Below, one piece after another: positions 16,033 through 24,441 of a stretch of 64,000 bases of DNA. The DNA comes from Polaribacter sp. GTDB lineage: Bacteria > Bacteroidota > Bacteroidia > Flavobacteriales > Flavobacteriaceae. Positions within the stretch are counted from its first letter, which is position 1. Every line of letters starts with the position of its first letter. The notes under the pieces are model-generated. The model made no database searches and was not told where the DNA came from. It saw only the letters and a program-made list of their open reading frames with translations. Both the position numbers and the translations under genes were made by a program. The stretch lies in NCBI GenBank assembly GCA_029238315.1, contig JAQWGI010000015.1, positions 1-64,000 on the forward strand. The letters run 5' to 3'.

Positions 16033-17391
16033 TTATGCAAATAACGTAGCAAAAGCTTCTTCTACTTTTCCGACAAGTATTAGCTCAATTTTACGATTTT
16101 TTGTGCTGATTTTGTTGTACTTTGAAGCAACAAACTTTGTGTAACCTAATTTTTCAGCTTCGCTAATTCGTTGATCAATTTTAGAAACGGGTCTTATCTC
16201 TCCTGCCAATCCAACTTCTGCAGCAAAACAAACGTGTGGTGCAATGGCAATATCTTGATTCGATGATAAAATAGATGCAACAACCGCTAAATCTATTGCA
16301 GGATCGTCAACATTTATGCCTCCGGTAATATTTAGAAAAACATCTTTTGCGCCTAATTTAAATCCTGCTCTTTTTTCTAAAACAGCCAAAATCATGTGCA
16401 ATCTTTTTAAATTGTAACCTGTAGTAGATCGTTGAGGTGTTCCATAAACAGCAGTAGAAACTAAGGCTTGAATTTCAATCATTAAAGGACGAATTCCTTC
16501 TAAAGTAGATGCAATAGCCGTTCCGCTTAAATCGTCATCTTTTTTAGATATTAAGATTTCTGATGGATTCGATATTTCACGCAATCCATCAGAAAGCATT
16601 TCGTAAATTCCGAGTTCTGCAGTAGAGCCAAATCTGTTTTTTTGTGCTCTTAATATTCTGTAGGTATGATTTCTATCGCCTTCAAATTGTAACACAACAT
16701 CAACCATGTGTTCTAAAATTTTTGGTCCAGCAATTTGTCCTTCTTTATTGATATGACCAATTAATAAAACGGGTGTTGCGGTTTCTTTTGCAAACTTGAT
16801 CAATTCTGCCGTAGTTTCTCTAATTTGAGAAATGCTTCCAGGAGTTGCATCAATAGATTCTGTGTGCAAAGTTTGAATAGAATCTATGATTAAAAACTCT
16901 GGCTGAACTTCTTCAATATTTTTGAAAATTTGTTGGGTGTTGGTTTCTGTTAAAACCAAACAATTAGAGTCTTTAGAGTCGATTCTTTCTGCTCTCATTT
17001 TTATTTGAGATTGACTTTCTTCTCCAGAAACATACAATACTTTTTGTGAGATTGACAAAGCAACTTGCAACAACAACGTTGATTTTCCAATTCCGGGTTC
17101 TCCACCTAAAAGTGTTACTGAGCCTTTTACCAAACCACCACCAAGAACCGTATCTAATTCGTTGTTATTGGTTTTAATTCTTTCTTCTGGGTTCAGTTGA
17201 ATTTCATCAATTCGTAAAGGTTTTGGCTTTTGTTTTAAAGATGGTGTTGGTTTCCAACTTCTTTTTTCTTCTTTCTGAATTACTTCTTCTACAATGGTAT
17301 TCCATTCGTTACAAGTATTGCATTGTCCTGTCCATTTTGCAGATTGCGCACCACAATTTTGACAAAAAAAAGTTGTTTTTACTTTAGCCAT
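16033..17391 (-). CDS. radA: DNA repair protein RadA
   Basis: 452 residues, full length. RecA-like ATPase that promotes branch migration of recombination intermediates. In order: N-terminal C4 zinc finger (Cys10, 13, 24 and 27 in FFCQNCGAQSAKWTGQCNTC), Walker A GEPGIGKST near 96, Walker B FLIIDSIQT, the RadA-specific KNRFGS motif near 250, and a C-terminal Lon-protease-like domain ending AEKLGYTKFVASKYNK. Cytoplasmic. Monocistronic, with a consensus promoter at 17420-17427; it converges on the cupredoxin gene. Confidence 0.97.
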   Translation of the reverse strand: MAKVKTTFFCQNCGAQSAKWTGQCNTCNEWNTIVEEVIQKEEKRSWKPTPSLKQKPKPLRIDEIQLNPEERIKTNNNELDTVLGGGLVKGSVTLLGGEPGIGKSTLLLQVALSISQKVLYVSGEESQSQIKMRAERIDSKDSNCLVLTETNTQQIFKNIEEVQPEFLIIDSIQTLHTESIDATPGSISQIRETTAELIKFAKETATPVLLIGHINKEGQIAGPKILEHMVDVVLQFEGDRNHTYRILRAQKNRFGSTAELGIYEMLSDGLREISNPSEILISKKDDDLSGTAIASTLEGIRPLMIEIQALVSTAVYGTPQRSTTGYNLKRLHMILAVLEKRAGFKLGAKDVFLNITGGINVDDPAIDLAVVASILSSNQDIAIAPHVCFAAEVGLAGEIRPVSKIDQRISEAEKLGYTKFVASKYNKISTKNRKIELILVGKVEEAFATLFA

Positions 17392-17419
17392 TTAGTTTAG
17401 TTACAAATTTTGAAAGAAC

Positions 17420-17427
17420 CAAAGTTA
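17420..17427 (-). promoter_or_regulatory. -7 box for radA
   Basis: Minus-strand TAACTTTG followed by G, exact TAnnTTTG, about 29 bases before the start codon. Confidence 0.55.
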
Positions 17428-17586
17428 CAAAGTAATCTTGAGAATTAACTTTAAAAAATCTGTTTACAAGTAAGTTTTGTAAAAGTTGTTCTAACAGTTG
17501 CGTTAGCGATTGAATGGTTTGTTTGAGCTCTCCCGATTTTTTCGGGAAGCGAGTAATAAAAGCGCGACCTTGGTAACGCCCAAAAA

Positions 17587-18537
17587 CTATTTATTCTTAT
17601 TGTAGATTGGAAGCACTAAGAAAGACAATCCTCCAAAAACAATAATCATTGCGGTTTGCCCGGTCCACATGATCCAACCAAAAGCACTTGCAGGCTCCTC
17701 ATCAATTCCGAATAACGCAAAGGCACCAGCCACAGCAATTGGATACAATCCAATACCTCCGTTTGTTGCGGCAATTGAAAAGCCACCAGCAATAAAACCA
17801 ATTAAAACACCTCCAAGAGGAACGTTTAATCCTTCAATTGCAGGAATTGTTGCCCAAAACATAGCAACGTACATTGCCCAAATAAAAACAGTGTGGAAAA
17901 TAAACGCCCATTTGTTTTTCATTTTAAAAATGCTTGTAGCGCCTTCAATCAAACCAGAAACAAAGGTTTTTATTTTTAATAGAAATCCTTTTTTTGCTTT
18001 TTTAACGAAAGACGTAAAAACAAAAAATCCAATTATTAATACAATAAAAATTAAGATGATTTTTGTTGGATCGAAGTTTTTGGTTAGCAAATCATAAATA
18101 AAATCGAACTGCACAAAAAGTGTAATTGCCACGATGATTAGCATCATTATTAAATCGGCAATTCTTTCTGCAACAATAGTTCCAAATCCTTTTTCGAAAG
18201 GAACATTTTCGTAGTTAGCTAAAACCGCAGCTCTAGAAACTTCTCCTGCTCTTGGAATTGCTAAGTTTACTAGATAAGCTATTAAAACCGCTAAAACGCT
18301 GTTGGTGAATTTTGGTTTGTAGCCAATGGGTTCTAACATAAATTTCCAACGATATGCTCTTGATAAATGACTTAAGATTCCAAATAACAACCCAAGAAAA
18401 ACCCAAGAATAGTTAGCGTTTTTAAAATACCCAATAAGTACATCCATTGAAATATCTGATAAAGAATACCAAACCAAGAAAGCGCCTAAGGCAAGTGGTA
18501 AAATAATTTTTGATATTTTTTTTATTGTTTCGTTCAA
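17587..18537 (-). CDS. YbhN/UPF0104-type integral membrane protein (flippase-like)
   Basis: 316 residues with about eight hydrophobic helices. Matches the lysylphosphatidylglycerol synthase membrane-domain (UPF0104, YbhN, AglD) family: N-terminal LALGAFLVWYSL, WVFLGLLFGILSHLSRAYRWKFML, then the conserved AYLVNLAIPRAGEVSRAAVLANYENVPFEKGFGTIVAERIADL, and a C-terminal GGFSIAATNGGIGLYPIAVAGAFALFGI. There is no synthase domain, so it does not itself make aminoacyl-lipid; the family is thought to move lipids or lipid-linked sugars. It follows panD by two bases on the same strand, so the two are probably co-transcribed, possibly with panC. Confidence 0.88.
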   Translation of the reverse strand: MNETIKKISKIILPLALGAFLVWYSLSDISMDVLIGYFKNANYSWVFLGLLFGILSHLSRAYRWKFMLEPIGYKPKFTNSVLAVLIAYLVNLAIPRAGEVSRAAVLANYENVPFEKGFGTIVAERIADLIMMLIIVAITLFVQFDFIYDLLTKNFDPTKIILIFIVLIIGFFVFTSFVKKAKKGFLLKIKTFVSGLIEGATSIFKMKNKWAFIFHTVFIWAMYVAMFWATIPAIEGLNVPLGGVLIGFIAGGFSIAATNGGIGLYPIAVAGAFALFGIDEEPASAFGWIMWTGQTAMIIVFGGLSFLVLPIYNKNK

Positions 18538-18539
18538 GC

Positions 18540-18890
18540 TTAATCAAGTGTGTTTGTTGCTTCATTTGGGAAAACCAACGAAGGTTTAAAGGCCTTTGCT
18601 TCTTCCAAATCCATAAACGCGTATGCAATTAAAATCAACACATCGTTTACGGCAACTCTTCTGGCAGCAGCTCCGTTAAGTGTAATTTCTCCACTTCCTC
18701 TTTTACCAGGTATTGCATAAGTTTCTAGTCGCTCTCCGTTATTATTGTTAACAATTTGTACTTTTTCTCCTTCAATAATATTGGCGGCATCCATTAAATC
18801 TAAATCAATGGTGATGCTTCCGATATAATTTAAATCTGCCCCTGTTACTTTAACACGGTGGATTTTAGATTTTACTACTTGTACTAACAT
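18540..18890 (-). CDS. panD: Aspartate 1-decarboxylase proenzyme
   Basis: 116 residues, normal size. Pyruvoyl-dependent enzyme that makes beta-alanine from aspartate for pantothenate and coenzyme A. The self-cleavage site is clear: NYIGSITID with Gly24-Ser25, where Ser25 becomes the pyruvoyl group. Lys9 (VVKSKIHR) and Arg54 ([12 protein letters not shown]) active-site segments and the [20 protein letters not shown] core are present. It lies between panC (58 bases upstream) and the YbhN-like gene on the minus strand, so the two pantothenate genes form one operon. Confidence 0.96.
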   Translation of the reverse strand: MLVQVVKSKIHRVKVTGADLNYIGSITIDLDLMDAANIIEGEKVQIVNNNNGERLETYAIPGKRGSGEITLNGAAARRVAVNDVLILIAYAFMDLEEAKAFKPSLVFPNEATNTLD

Positions 18891-18948
18891 GCGGCAAAAA
18901 TAAAACTTTTAAATGTAAAATTAGATAAAAAGTAAAAGAAGCTATATG

Positions 18949-19788
18949 TTAGATTGCCAGGTTGTCTATTAACCTTATGCTACCTGCATTTACAGCAATA
19001 AAAGCCCTGTTTTTTCTGTTAAAATTGATTGTAGAAATCTCTTCTAAACTGGTTTCTTCTGCAATAGTAAAGTATTCTAAATCTAAAGCTGTTTTAGCAA
19101 ATTCTTTTTCTACAAAAGCGTAAAGTTCTTTTATGGATGTTGTTTTAGCTAAACGTACAGTTTCTTTTAACGTTTGATAAATAAAAGGCACTTCTGCTCT
19201 TTGTTTTGAGGTTAATCGCACATTTCTAGAACTCATTGCTAAGCCATCTTTTTCTCTAAAAATAGGGCAACCGATTACATTTACAGGAAGGTTTTTAATT
19301 TCTGCTAGTTTTTTAACAACTTGTAGTTGTTGAAAATCTTTTTCACCAAAATAAGCGTTGTTAGGTTTTATAATATCAAAAAAAGCATGAACAATTGTTG
19401 CAACACCGTCAAAATGTCCAGGCCTAAAGGCACCTTCCATTTGATTTTCGATGCCACCAAAAACATATGATTTAGCAACTACATTTTGTTTGTAAATTTC
19501 GTCTACCGATGGAATAAATACAGCATCGCACCCAGTATTTTTAAGCAATTCTAAATCTGCTTCAAGCGTTTTAGGATATTTTTTTAAGTCTTCTTCTTTA
19601 TTAAATTGAGTTGGATTTATAAAGATACTTACTACAGTAAAATGATTATTTGCAATTGATTTTTCTACTAAAGATTGATGTCCTTTGTGTAAAACCCCCA
19701 TTGTTGGCACAAAACCAATTTGCTTGTTTTTTTCTTTAAGTAAAGATAAACAAAGAATTAAAGCACTCTTTTTCTCAAAAATTTGCAT
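18949..19788 (-). CDS. panC: Pantothenate synthetase (pantoate-beta-alanine ligase)
   Basis: 279 residues from ATG 19788; a GTG two codons earlier is an alternative. ATP-dependent joining of pantoate to beta-alanine, the step after panD. Motifs: FVPTMGVLHKGHQSLVEKS (HIGH-like nucleotide loop near residue 28), VVSIFINPTQFNKEEDLKKYP, the FGEKDFQQLQVVKKL signature, and the KMSKS-like DGLAMSSRNVRLT. Cytoplasmic. First gene of the panC-panD group; divergent from the GT5-like gene across about 97 bases. Confidence 0.96.
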   Translation of the reverse strand: MQIFEKKSALILCLSLLKEKNKQIGFVPTMGVLHKGHQSLVEKSIANNHFTVVSIFINPTQFNKEEDLKKYPKTLEADLELLKNTGCDAVFIPSVDEIYKQNVVAKSYVFGGIENQMEGAFRPGHFDGVATIVHAFFDIIKPNNAYFGEKDFQQLQVVKKLAEIKNLPVNVIGCPIFREKDGLAMSSRNVRLTSKQRAEVPFIYQTLKETVRLAKTTSIKELYAFVEKEFAKTALDLEYFTIAEETSLEEISTINFNRKNRAFIAVNAGSIRLIDNLAI

Positions 19789-19851
19789 AAACACTAGTTG
19801 TTAAATGTGTGCAAACTTAGCATTTTAACATGAAATTAGCATAAAAAAGTG

Positions 19852-19859
19852 TATTTTTG
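19852..19859 (+). promoter_or_regulatory. -7 box for the GT5-like gene
   Basis: TATTTTTG followed by C, exact TAnnTTTG, 26 bases before ATG 19886. Start of the run GT5-DUF4270-glmS. Confidence 0.6.
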
Positions 19860-19885
19860 CACTTCTCACAAACGGATTGATTTTA

Positions 19886-20698
19886 ATGAAAGATAAGAGA
19901 ATATTATACGTATCGTCTGAGGTTGTACCTTATTTACCAGAAACAGAAATGGCGTCAACAGCTTTTAATGCTGCAAAAAACGCCCATTCTAATGGAGTTC
20001 AAACAAGAATTTTTATGCCAAGATTTGGTGTAATTAATGAAAGAAGACACCAATTACACGAGGTAATTAGATTGTCTGGAATGAATTTAATAATAAACGA
20101 CATGGACATGCCGTTGATTATTAAAGTTGCATCAATCCCAAAAGAGAGAATGCAGGTTTACTTTATAGATAATGAAGAGTACTTTAAGCGTAAAGCTATT
20201 TTTACAGACGAAGACGATCAACTTTTTGAAGACAATGATGAAAGAGCAATTTTCTTTGCAAAAGGGGTTATTGAAACAGTAAAAAAATTAAATTGGGCGC
20301 CAGATATTATTCATATCCATGGTTGGATGGCCTCGTTGTTACCTTTGTATTTAAAAGAATATTATAAAGAAGAGCCTTTATTTACAGAAAGTAAAATAGT
20401 TACCTCAATTTATAACAATGATTTTGAAGGCACATTAAACTCAACTTTAGCCGATAAGGTAAAGTTTGATAAAATTGCTGACAATAAAATTGCTACAATT
20501 AAAACGCCTAATCACACAAATATTCTTAAAAGTGCTATCGAAAACTCTGATGCTGTAATTAAGGCAAGCGAGAGCATTTCTGATGAATTAAATAGCTTTA
20601 TTGAAACCAACAATAAACCTGTTTTAGAATATCAAACAGAAGAAAACCTAACCGAAGCTTATTTAAATTTTTATGCTAACGAAGTTTTAGCAGAATAA
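19886..20698 (+). CDS. Starch/glycogen synthase-like protein consisting of the N-terminal GT5 domain only
   Basis: 270 residues from ATG 19886 (MKDKRILYVSSEVVPY); a TTG three codons earlier is less likely. The sequence aligns by eye with the N-terminal Rossmann half of glycogen synthase: ILYVSSEVVPYLPETEMASTAFNAAK, RIFMPRFGVINERRHQLHEV, and WAPDIIHIHGWMASLLPLYLKEYY. The ADP-glucose loop K-x-G-G near the start of true synthases is replaced by PETEMA, and the whole C-terminal GT-B half (~200 residues, with the E-x7-E site) is absent. So a normal synthase reaction is unlikely. Its neighbours panC and glmS are the same in many flavobacteria, suggesting a conserved non-catalytic or altered role (inference). 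Confidence 0.85.
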   Translation: MKDKRILYVSSEVVPYLPETEMASTAFNAAKNAHSNGVQTRIFMPRFGVINERRHQLHEVIRLSGMNLIINDMDMPLIIKVASIPKERMQVYFIDNEEYFKRKAIFTDEDDQLFEDNDERAIFFAKGVIETVKKLNWAPDIIHIHGWMASLLPLYLKEYYKEEPLFTESKIVTSIYNNDFEGTLNSTLADKVKFDKIADNKIATIKTPNHTNILKSAIENSDAVIKASESISDELNSFIETNNKPVLEYQTEENLTEAYLNFYANEVLAE

Positions 20699-20711
20699 CC
20701 AGTTATTTTAT

Positions 20712-22247
20712 ATGAAAATGATTAAAAAGAGTGCATATATTGGCGTGTTTATATTGTTTATAACACTCGTAGTTTCTTGTGAAAAAGATTTTCAAGACAT
20801 TGCAACCTCGGTAGTAAGTAACTCAAAGTTTGAGACAAAAGACACGATTATAGATATTGAAATTACCAATCAGCAAATAACAAGTGTTAGAGCAGATGGT
20901 TTAACAATTGGAGGAACACTTGGTCAATATCTTTTAGGAGTTTACAACAATCCTAATTACGAAAAAATAGAAGCTTCAATGGTTTCTCAGCTTGCTTTAG
21001 ATATAAACAACATAAAAGATGCTGCAGAAAGAATTTATGGAGCAGATACAACTGTTGTTACAACTATTGATACGGTTTTCTTAAAGTTGCCTTATCAAGC
21101 AACATTAAACACAGGAACCACTTCAGAATATACATTAGACTCTGTAATTGGAGATAGAACGAAACCGTTTACACTTAACTTGTATAGAACAGATACATAT
21201 ATGAGTAGATTAGATCCTGTGAACCCAGCAAAAGCAAGTAATTTTTCTTCTGATAAAACATACCAGATTCTTCCAGGAGAGCTAAATGCTCAAGTAAATT
21301 ATCCTTTTATACCTGAAGCGACTGATACGATTATGGAGGTTAAAAGAAGATTGAGTAATGGCACCATTTATCAAACAGACACAATTAGACTATCTAACAA
21401 CAACCCGTTTGGTAGAGTAACGTTGGATGAAACAAAAATGAAAGCGCTTTTTGTGGATCAATTTGATACTCCCGATTTTGAGTCTCAAGCAGCTTTGGAG
21501 CAATACTTTAAAGGACTTTACATACAAGCTACAGGGAGCGAAGGTTCGTTGATTGCTTTTAAACTAAACACTTCTGACAACAATATAAGACCCTCTATTG
21601 AGTTTAGGTACACAAAAACGGTTTTAAAAGGAGGAACTACGGTTTTAGATACCATTCAAAAAACAAATACATTTTTACTTTCTAATTTTAGTACAAGTGT
21701 TTATAAAATGGAAGAAAAAGTTTTTCCAGATAACGGGAATATTGTTTTACAAGGAACTGCAGGTAATATGGCACAAGTAAAAATACTTCCTGCTAACGAT
21801 TTAATTACATTAAGAAATAAAAATTGGTTGATTAATGATGCATCCATGACTTTTTATGTAAATCAAAATATTGTTGGAGCAGACACAATTGCCACTCCAT
21901 ATAAATTGTTCTTATACAAAGACGGTTCACCTAAATCTCAAATTAAAGATGTAATTTCTGAAGGACCAGAAGCTTTTGGAGGAAACCTAGTAATTAACGA
22001 TGATAAGCCTGATTATTATACCTTTAAAATTACAGATTATATTTCTGACTTACTAAGTGGAGAATCAAATTACAACCCAACATTGGGTCTTAAAGTATCA
22101 AATTCGTCAGACATCCCTGTGTCTGTTGCTGATACTTTGGTAACCAATTATAACTGGAACCCTAAAGCAGTTACAATATTAAATCACTCGAATTCAAATG
22201 GAGTAAGAAAAGCTCGATTAAAAATATCATATTCAATAAAAAAATAA
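20712..22247 (+). CDS. DUF4270 lipoprotein
   Basis: 511 residues. Lipoprotein signal MKMIKKSAYIGVFILFITLVVSC with lipobox VVSC (Cys23). The mature protein is mostly beta and matches the Bacteroidetes family DUF4270: early FETKDTIIDIEITNQQITSVRADGLTIGGTLGQYLLGVYNNPNYEKIEASMVSQ, and a C-terminal KLFLYKDGSPKSQIKDVISEGPEAFGG...YYTFKITDYISDLLSGE. The function is unknown; likely in the outer membrane. It starts 13 bases after the GT5-like gene and ends 9 bases before glmS, so the three are almost certainly one transcript. Confidence 0.88.
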   Translation: MKMIKKSAYIGVFILFITLVVSCEKDFQDIATSVVSNSKFETKDTIIDIEITNQQITSVRADGLTIGGTLGQYLLGVYNNPNYEKIEASMVSQLALDINNIKDAAERIYGADTTVVTTIDTVFLKLPYQATLNTGTTSEYTLDSVIGDRTKPFTLNLYRTDTYMSRLDPVNPAKASNFSSDKTYQILPGELNAQVNYPFIPEATDTIMEVKRRLSNGTIYQTDTIRLSNNNPFGRVTLDETKMKALFVDQFDTPDFESQAALEQYFKGLYIQATGSEGSLIAFKLNTSDNNIRPSIEFRYTKTVLKGGTTVLDTIQKTNTFLLSNFSTSVYKMEEKVFPDNGNIVLQGTAGNMAQVKILPANDLITLRNKNWLINDASMTFYVNQNIVGADTIATPYKLFLYKDGSPKSQIKDVISEGPEAFGGNLVINDDKPDYYTFKITDYISDLLSGESNYNPTLGLKVSNSSDIPVSVADTLVTNYNWNPKAVTILNHSNSNGVRKARLKISYSIKK

Positions 22248-22256
22248 AGCATTGCT

Positions 22257-24113
22257 ATGTGTGGAATTGCAGGTTATATAGGTTATAGAGAAGCCTATCC
22301 AATTGTTGTAAACGGTTTAAAACGTTTAGAATATAGAGGTTATGATAGTGCCGGAATCATGATGTATGATGGTAAAAAAATGCACTTATCTAAAACAAAA
22401 GGAAAAGTTTCTGATTTAGAATTAATCACAGAAAAAGAAACTGAAAGAAAACATGGAACCATAGGTATTGGCCATACACGTTGGGCAACTCATGGAGTTC
22501 CTAATGACACGAATTCTCATCCTCATTTTTCACAATCAGGTGATTTAGTATTGGTTCATAACGGAATTATAGAAAACTACGATACCATTAAAAAAGAACT
22601 AATTTCTAGAGGTTATACTTTTAAAAGTGATACTGATACAGAGGTTTTAATCAATTTAATAGAAGAAGTTAAAAAGAAAGAAAATTGTAAACTTGGTAAA
22701 GCCGTTCAATTGGCATTAACACAAGTTGTTGGTGCATATGCCATTGCAGTTTTTGATATAACAAAGCCTAATGAAATTGTAGTTGCGCGCTTAGGAAGCC
22801 CAATTGCTATTGGAGTAGGAAAAGATAATAAAGAGTTTTTTATTGCATCAGATACTTCTCCTTTTATAGAGTTTACAAAAAAAGCGATTTACCTAGAAGA
22901 CGGAGAGCTTGCTATTATAAAAAAAGATAAAGAGATTAAAGTACGTCAAATTAAAGACGATAAGTTAATCAATGCAGATATTCAGAAACTTCAATTAAGT
23001 CTGGAGCAAATAGAAAAAGGTGGTTACGAGCATTTTATGTTAAAAGAAATACACGAACAACCAAGAGCAATTGTTGATACTTACAGAGGTAGAATGCTTC
23101 CTGATGAAGGAGTTATTAAAATGGCAGGTATTGATGATAATATGTCTAAATTTTTAAATGCAGACAGAATTATTATTGTGGCTTGTGGTACTTCTTGGCA
23201 TGCAGGTTTAGTTGGAGAGTATCTTTTTGAAGATATGGCTAGAATCCCTGTTGAGGTAGAATACGCATCAGAATTTAGATATAGAAATCCAATAATAACA
23301 TCAAAAGATGTTGTAATAGCAATTTCTCAATCTGGAGAAACAGCAGATACCTTAGCGGCAATAAAATTGGCTAAATCTAAAGGTGCTTTTGTTTTTGGAG
23401 TTTGTAATGTTGTTGGTTCTTCTATTGCTAGAGAAACACATGCAGGTGCCTACACGCATGCAGGCCCAGAAATAGGAGTTGCATCAACGAAAGCATTTAC
23501 AACTCAAATTACTGTGCTTTCTTTAATAGCATTAAAATTGGCAAAAGAAAAAGGATCACTATCTACTTCTGCCTTTCAAGCATATTTACAGACCATGCAA
23601 TTAATTCCTGGTCAAATAGAAAAACTATTAGAAATTGACGAGCACGTAAAAAGTATTGCTGCTGTTTATAAAAATGCAAAAAATTGCTTGTATTTAGGAA
23701 GAGGTTATAATTTTCCTGTAGCTTTAGAGGGTGCATTAAAATTAAAAGAGATTTCTTATATCCATGCAGAAGGTTACCCTGCAGCAGAAATGAAACACGG
23801 ACCAATTGCTTTAATTGATGAGAATATGCCCATTTTTGTAATTGCAACAAACAAAGGTCATTACGAAAAAGTGGTGAGTAATATTCAAGAAATTAAATCT
23901 AGAAGTGGTAAAATTATTGCCGTTGTTACAGAGGGTGATACAACTGTAAAAGAGATTGCAGACCATGTAATTGAAATTCCAGAAACAGAAGAAGCATTTA
24001 CACCATTGTTAACCACTATTCCGTTTCAGTTATTATCATATCATATAGCTGTAATGTTAGATAAAAATGTAGATCAACCAAGAAATTTAGCAAAATCTGT
24101 TACCGTGGAGTAG
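22257..24113 (+). CDS. glmS: Glutamine-fructose-6-phosphate aminotransferase (isomerizing)
   Basis: 618 residues, full length. Makes glucosamine-6-phosphate from fructose-6-phosphate and glutamine, the entry to peptidoglycan and lipopolysaccharide. The glutaminase domain begins with the nucleophile Cys2 (MCGIAGYIG) and contains RLEYRGYDSAG and GHTRWATHG. Two sugar-isomerase (SIS) domains follow: ACGTSWHAG...SQSGETADTLAAI near residues 305-370 and YLGRGYNFPVALEGALKLKEISYIHAEGYPAAEMKHGPIALI near 478-530. It ends with the family tail PRNLAKSVTVE. Cytoplasmic. Downstream of the GT5-like and DUF4270 genes. No glmS ribozyme is expected or seen. Confidence 0.98.
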   Translation: MCGIAGYIGYREAYPIVVNGLKRLEYRGYDSAGIMMYDGKKMHLSKTKGKVSDLELITEKETERKHGTIGIGHTRWATHGVPNDTNSHPHFSQSGDLVLVHNGIIENYDTIKKELISRGYTFKSDTDTEVLINLIEEVKKKENCKLGKAVQLALTQVVGAYAIAVFDITKPNEIVVARLGSPIAIGVGKDNKEFFIASDTSPFIEFTKKAIYLEDGELAIIKKDKEIKVRQIKDDKLINADIQKLQLSLEQIEKGGYEHFMLKEIHEQPRAIVDTYRGRMLPDEGVIKMAGIDDNMSKFLNADRIIIVACGTSWHAGLVGEYLFEDMARIPVEVEYASEFRYRNPIITSKDVVIAISQSGETADTLAAIKLAKSKGAFVFGVCNVVGSSIARETHAGAYTHAGPEIGVASTKAFTTQITVLSLIALKLAKEKGSLSTSAFQAYLQTMQLIPGQIEKLLEIDEHVKSIAAVYKNAKNCLYLGRGYNFPVALEGALKLKEISYIHAEGYPAAEMKHGPIALIDENMPIFVIATNKGHYEKVVSNIQEIKSRSGKIIAVVTEGDTTVKEIADHVIEIPETEEAFTPLLTTIPFQLLSYHIAVMLDKNVDQPRNLAKSVTVE

Positions 24114-24441
24114 TTGTTTTTGACAATTACTCTTACTCCTATGAGGTATTCGTAACTTTCTTAATATCAATAAGAAACACCCGTGTTTGGAGTTATTCAT
24201 ATTCAGAAGATCAAGAGTGTTTATTTAATAGAATAAGGTGTTTTTAAGTAAATCAACATTCATTCTTTAAAGGTTATCTTATGCTTAATTAAAGGCTTTA
24301 GGTGTTCTAAATTTGTATTAGGATCATAAAATTCTTATATATACCAGAATCGTTTGGAGTTTTATAGGCATGCTCAAAAGAGTTTTTTTATCTACCAATT
24401 CCTTTTTCAACAAATTGACCAATTCTTTACTATGAAGTATT
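24114..24441. other. 328-base gene-poor region after glmS
   Basis: No intact gene. 24110-24130 can form an 8-bp hairpin around TTTTG but without a good T-run, so no convincing glmS terminator was found. The part 24260-24441 carries a minus-strand stretch that reads as protein in three successive frames (see the pseudogene entry). Confidence 0.6.
24260..24441 (-). pseudogene. Possible frameshifted C-terminal gene remnant
   Basis: On the minus strand three protein-like pieces follow each other in different frames: KELVNLLKKELVDKK, then (after an A7 run at 24383-24389) NSFEHAYKTPNDSGIYKN, then (after about 24330) FYDPNTNLEHLKPLIKHK and TFKE-stop at 24260. Two single-base indels would join them. 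No start or family is identifiable, and the first piece overlaps the 3' end of the FG-GAP gene, so the reading is tentative. Confidence 0.35.

Noticed and set aside
17531..17547. Hairpin TCCCGA/TCGGGA between radA and the YbhN-like gene
   Set aside because: Short stem with the T-rich sequence in the loop and no T-run after it on the minus strand, so not a convincing terminator.
17669..18097. 142-codon plus-strand frame antisense to the YbhN-like gene
   Set aside because: A shadow of the minus-strand membrane gene: Pro/Ile-rich, no start context, no family.
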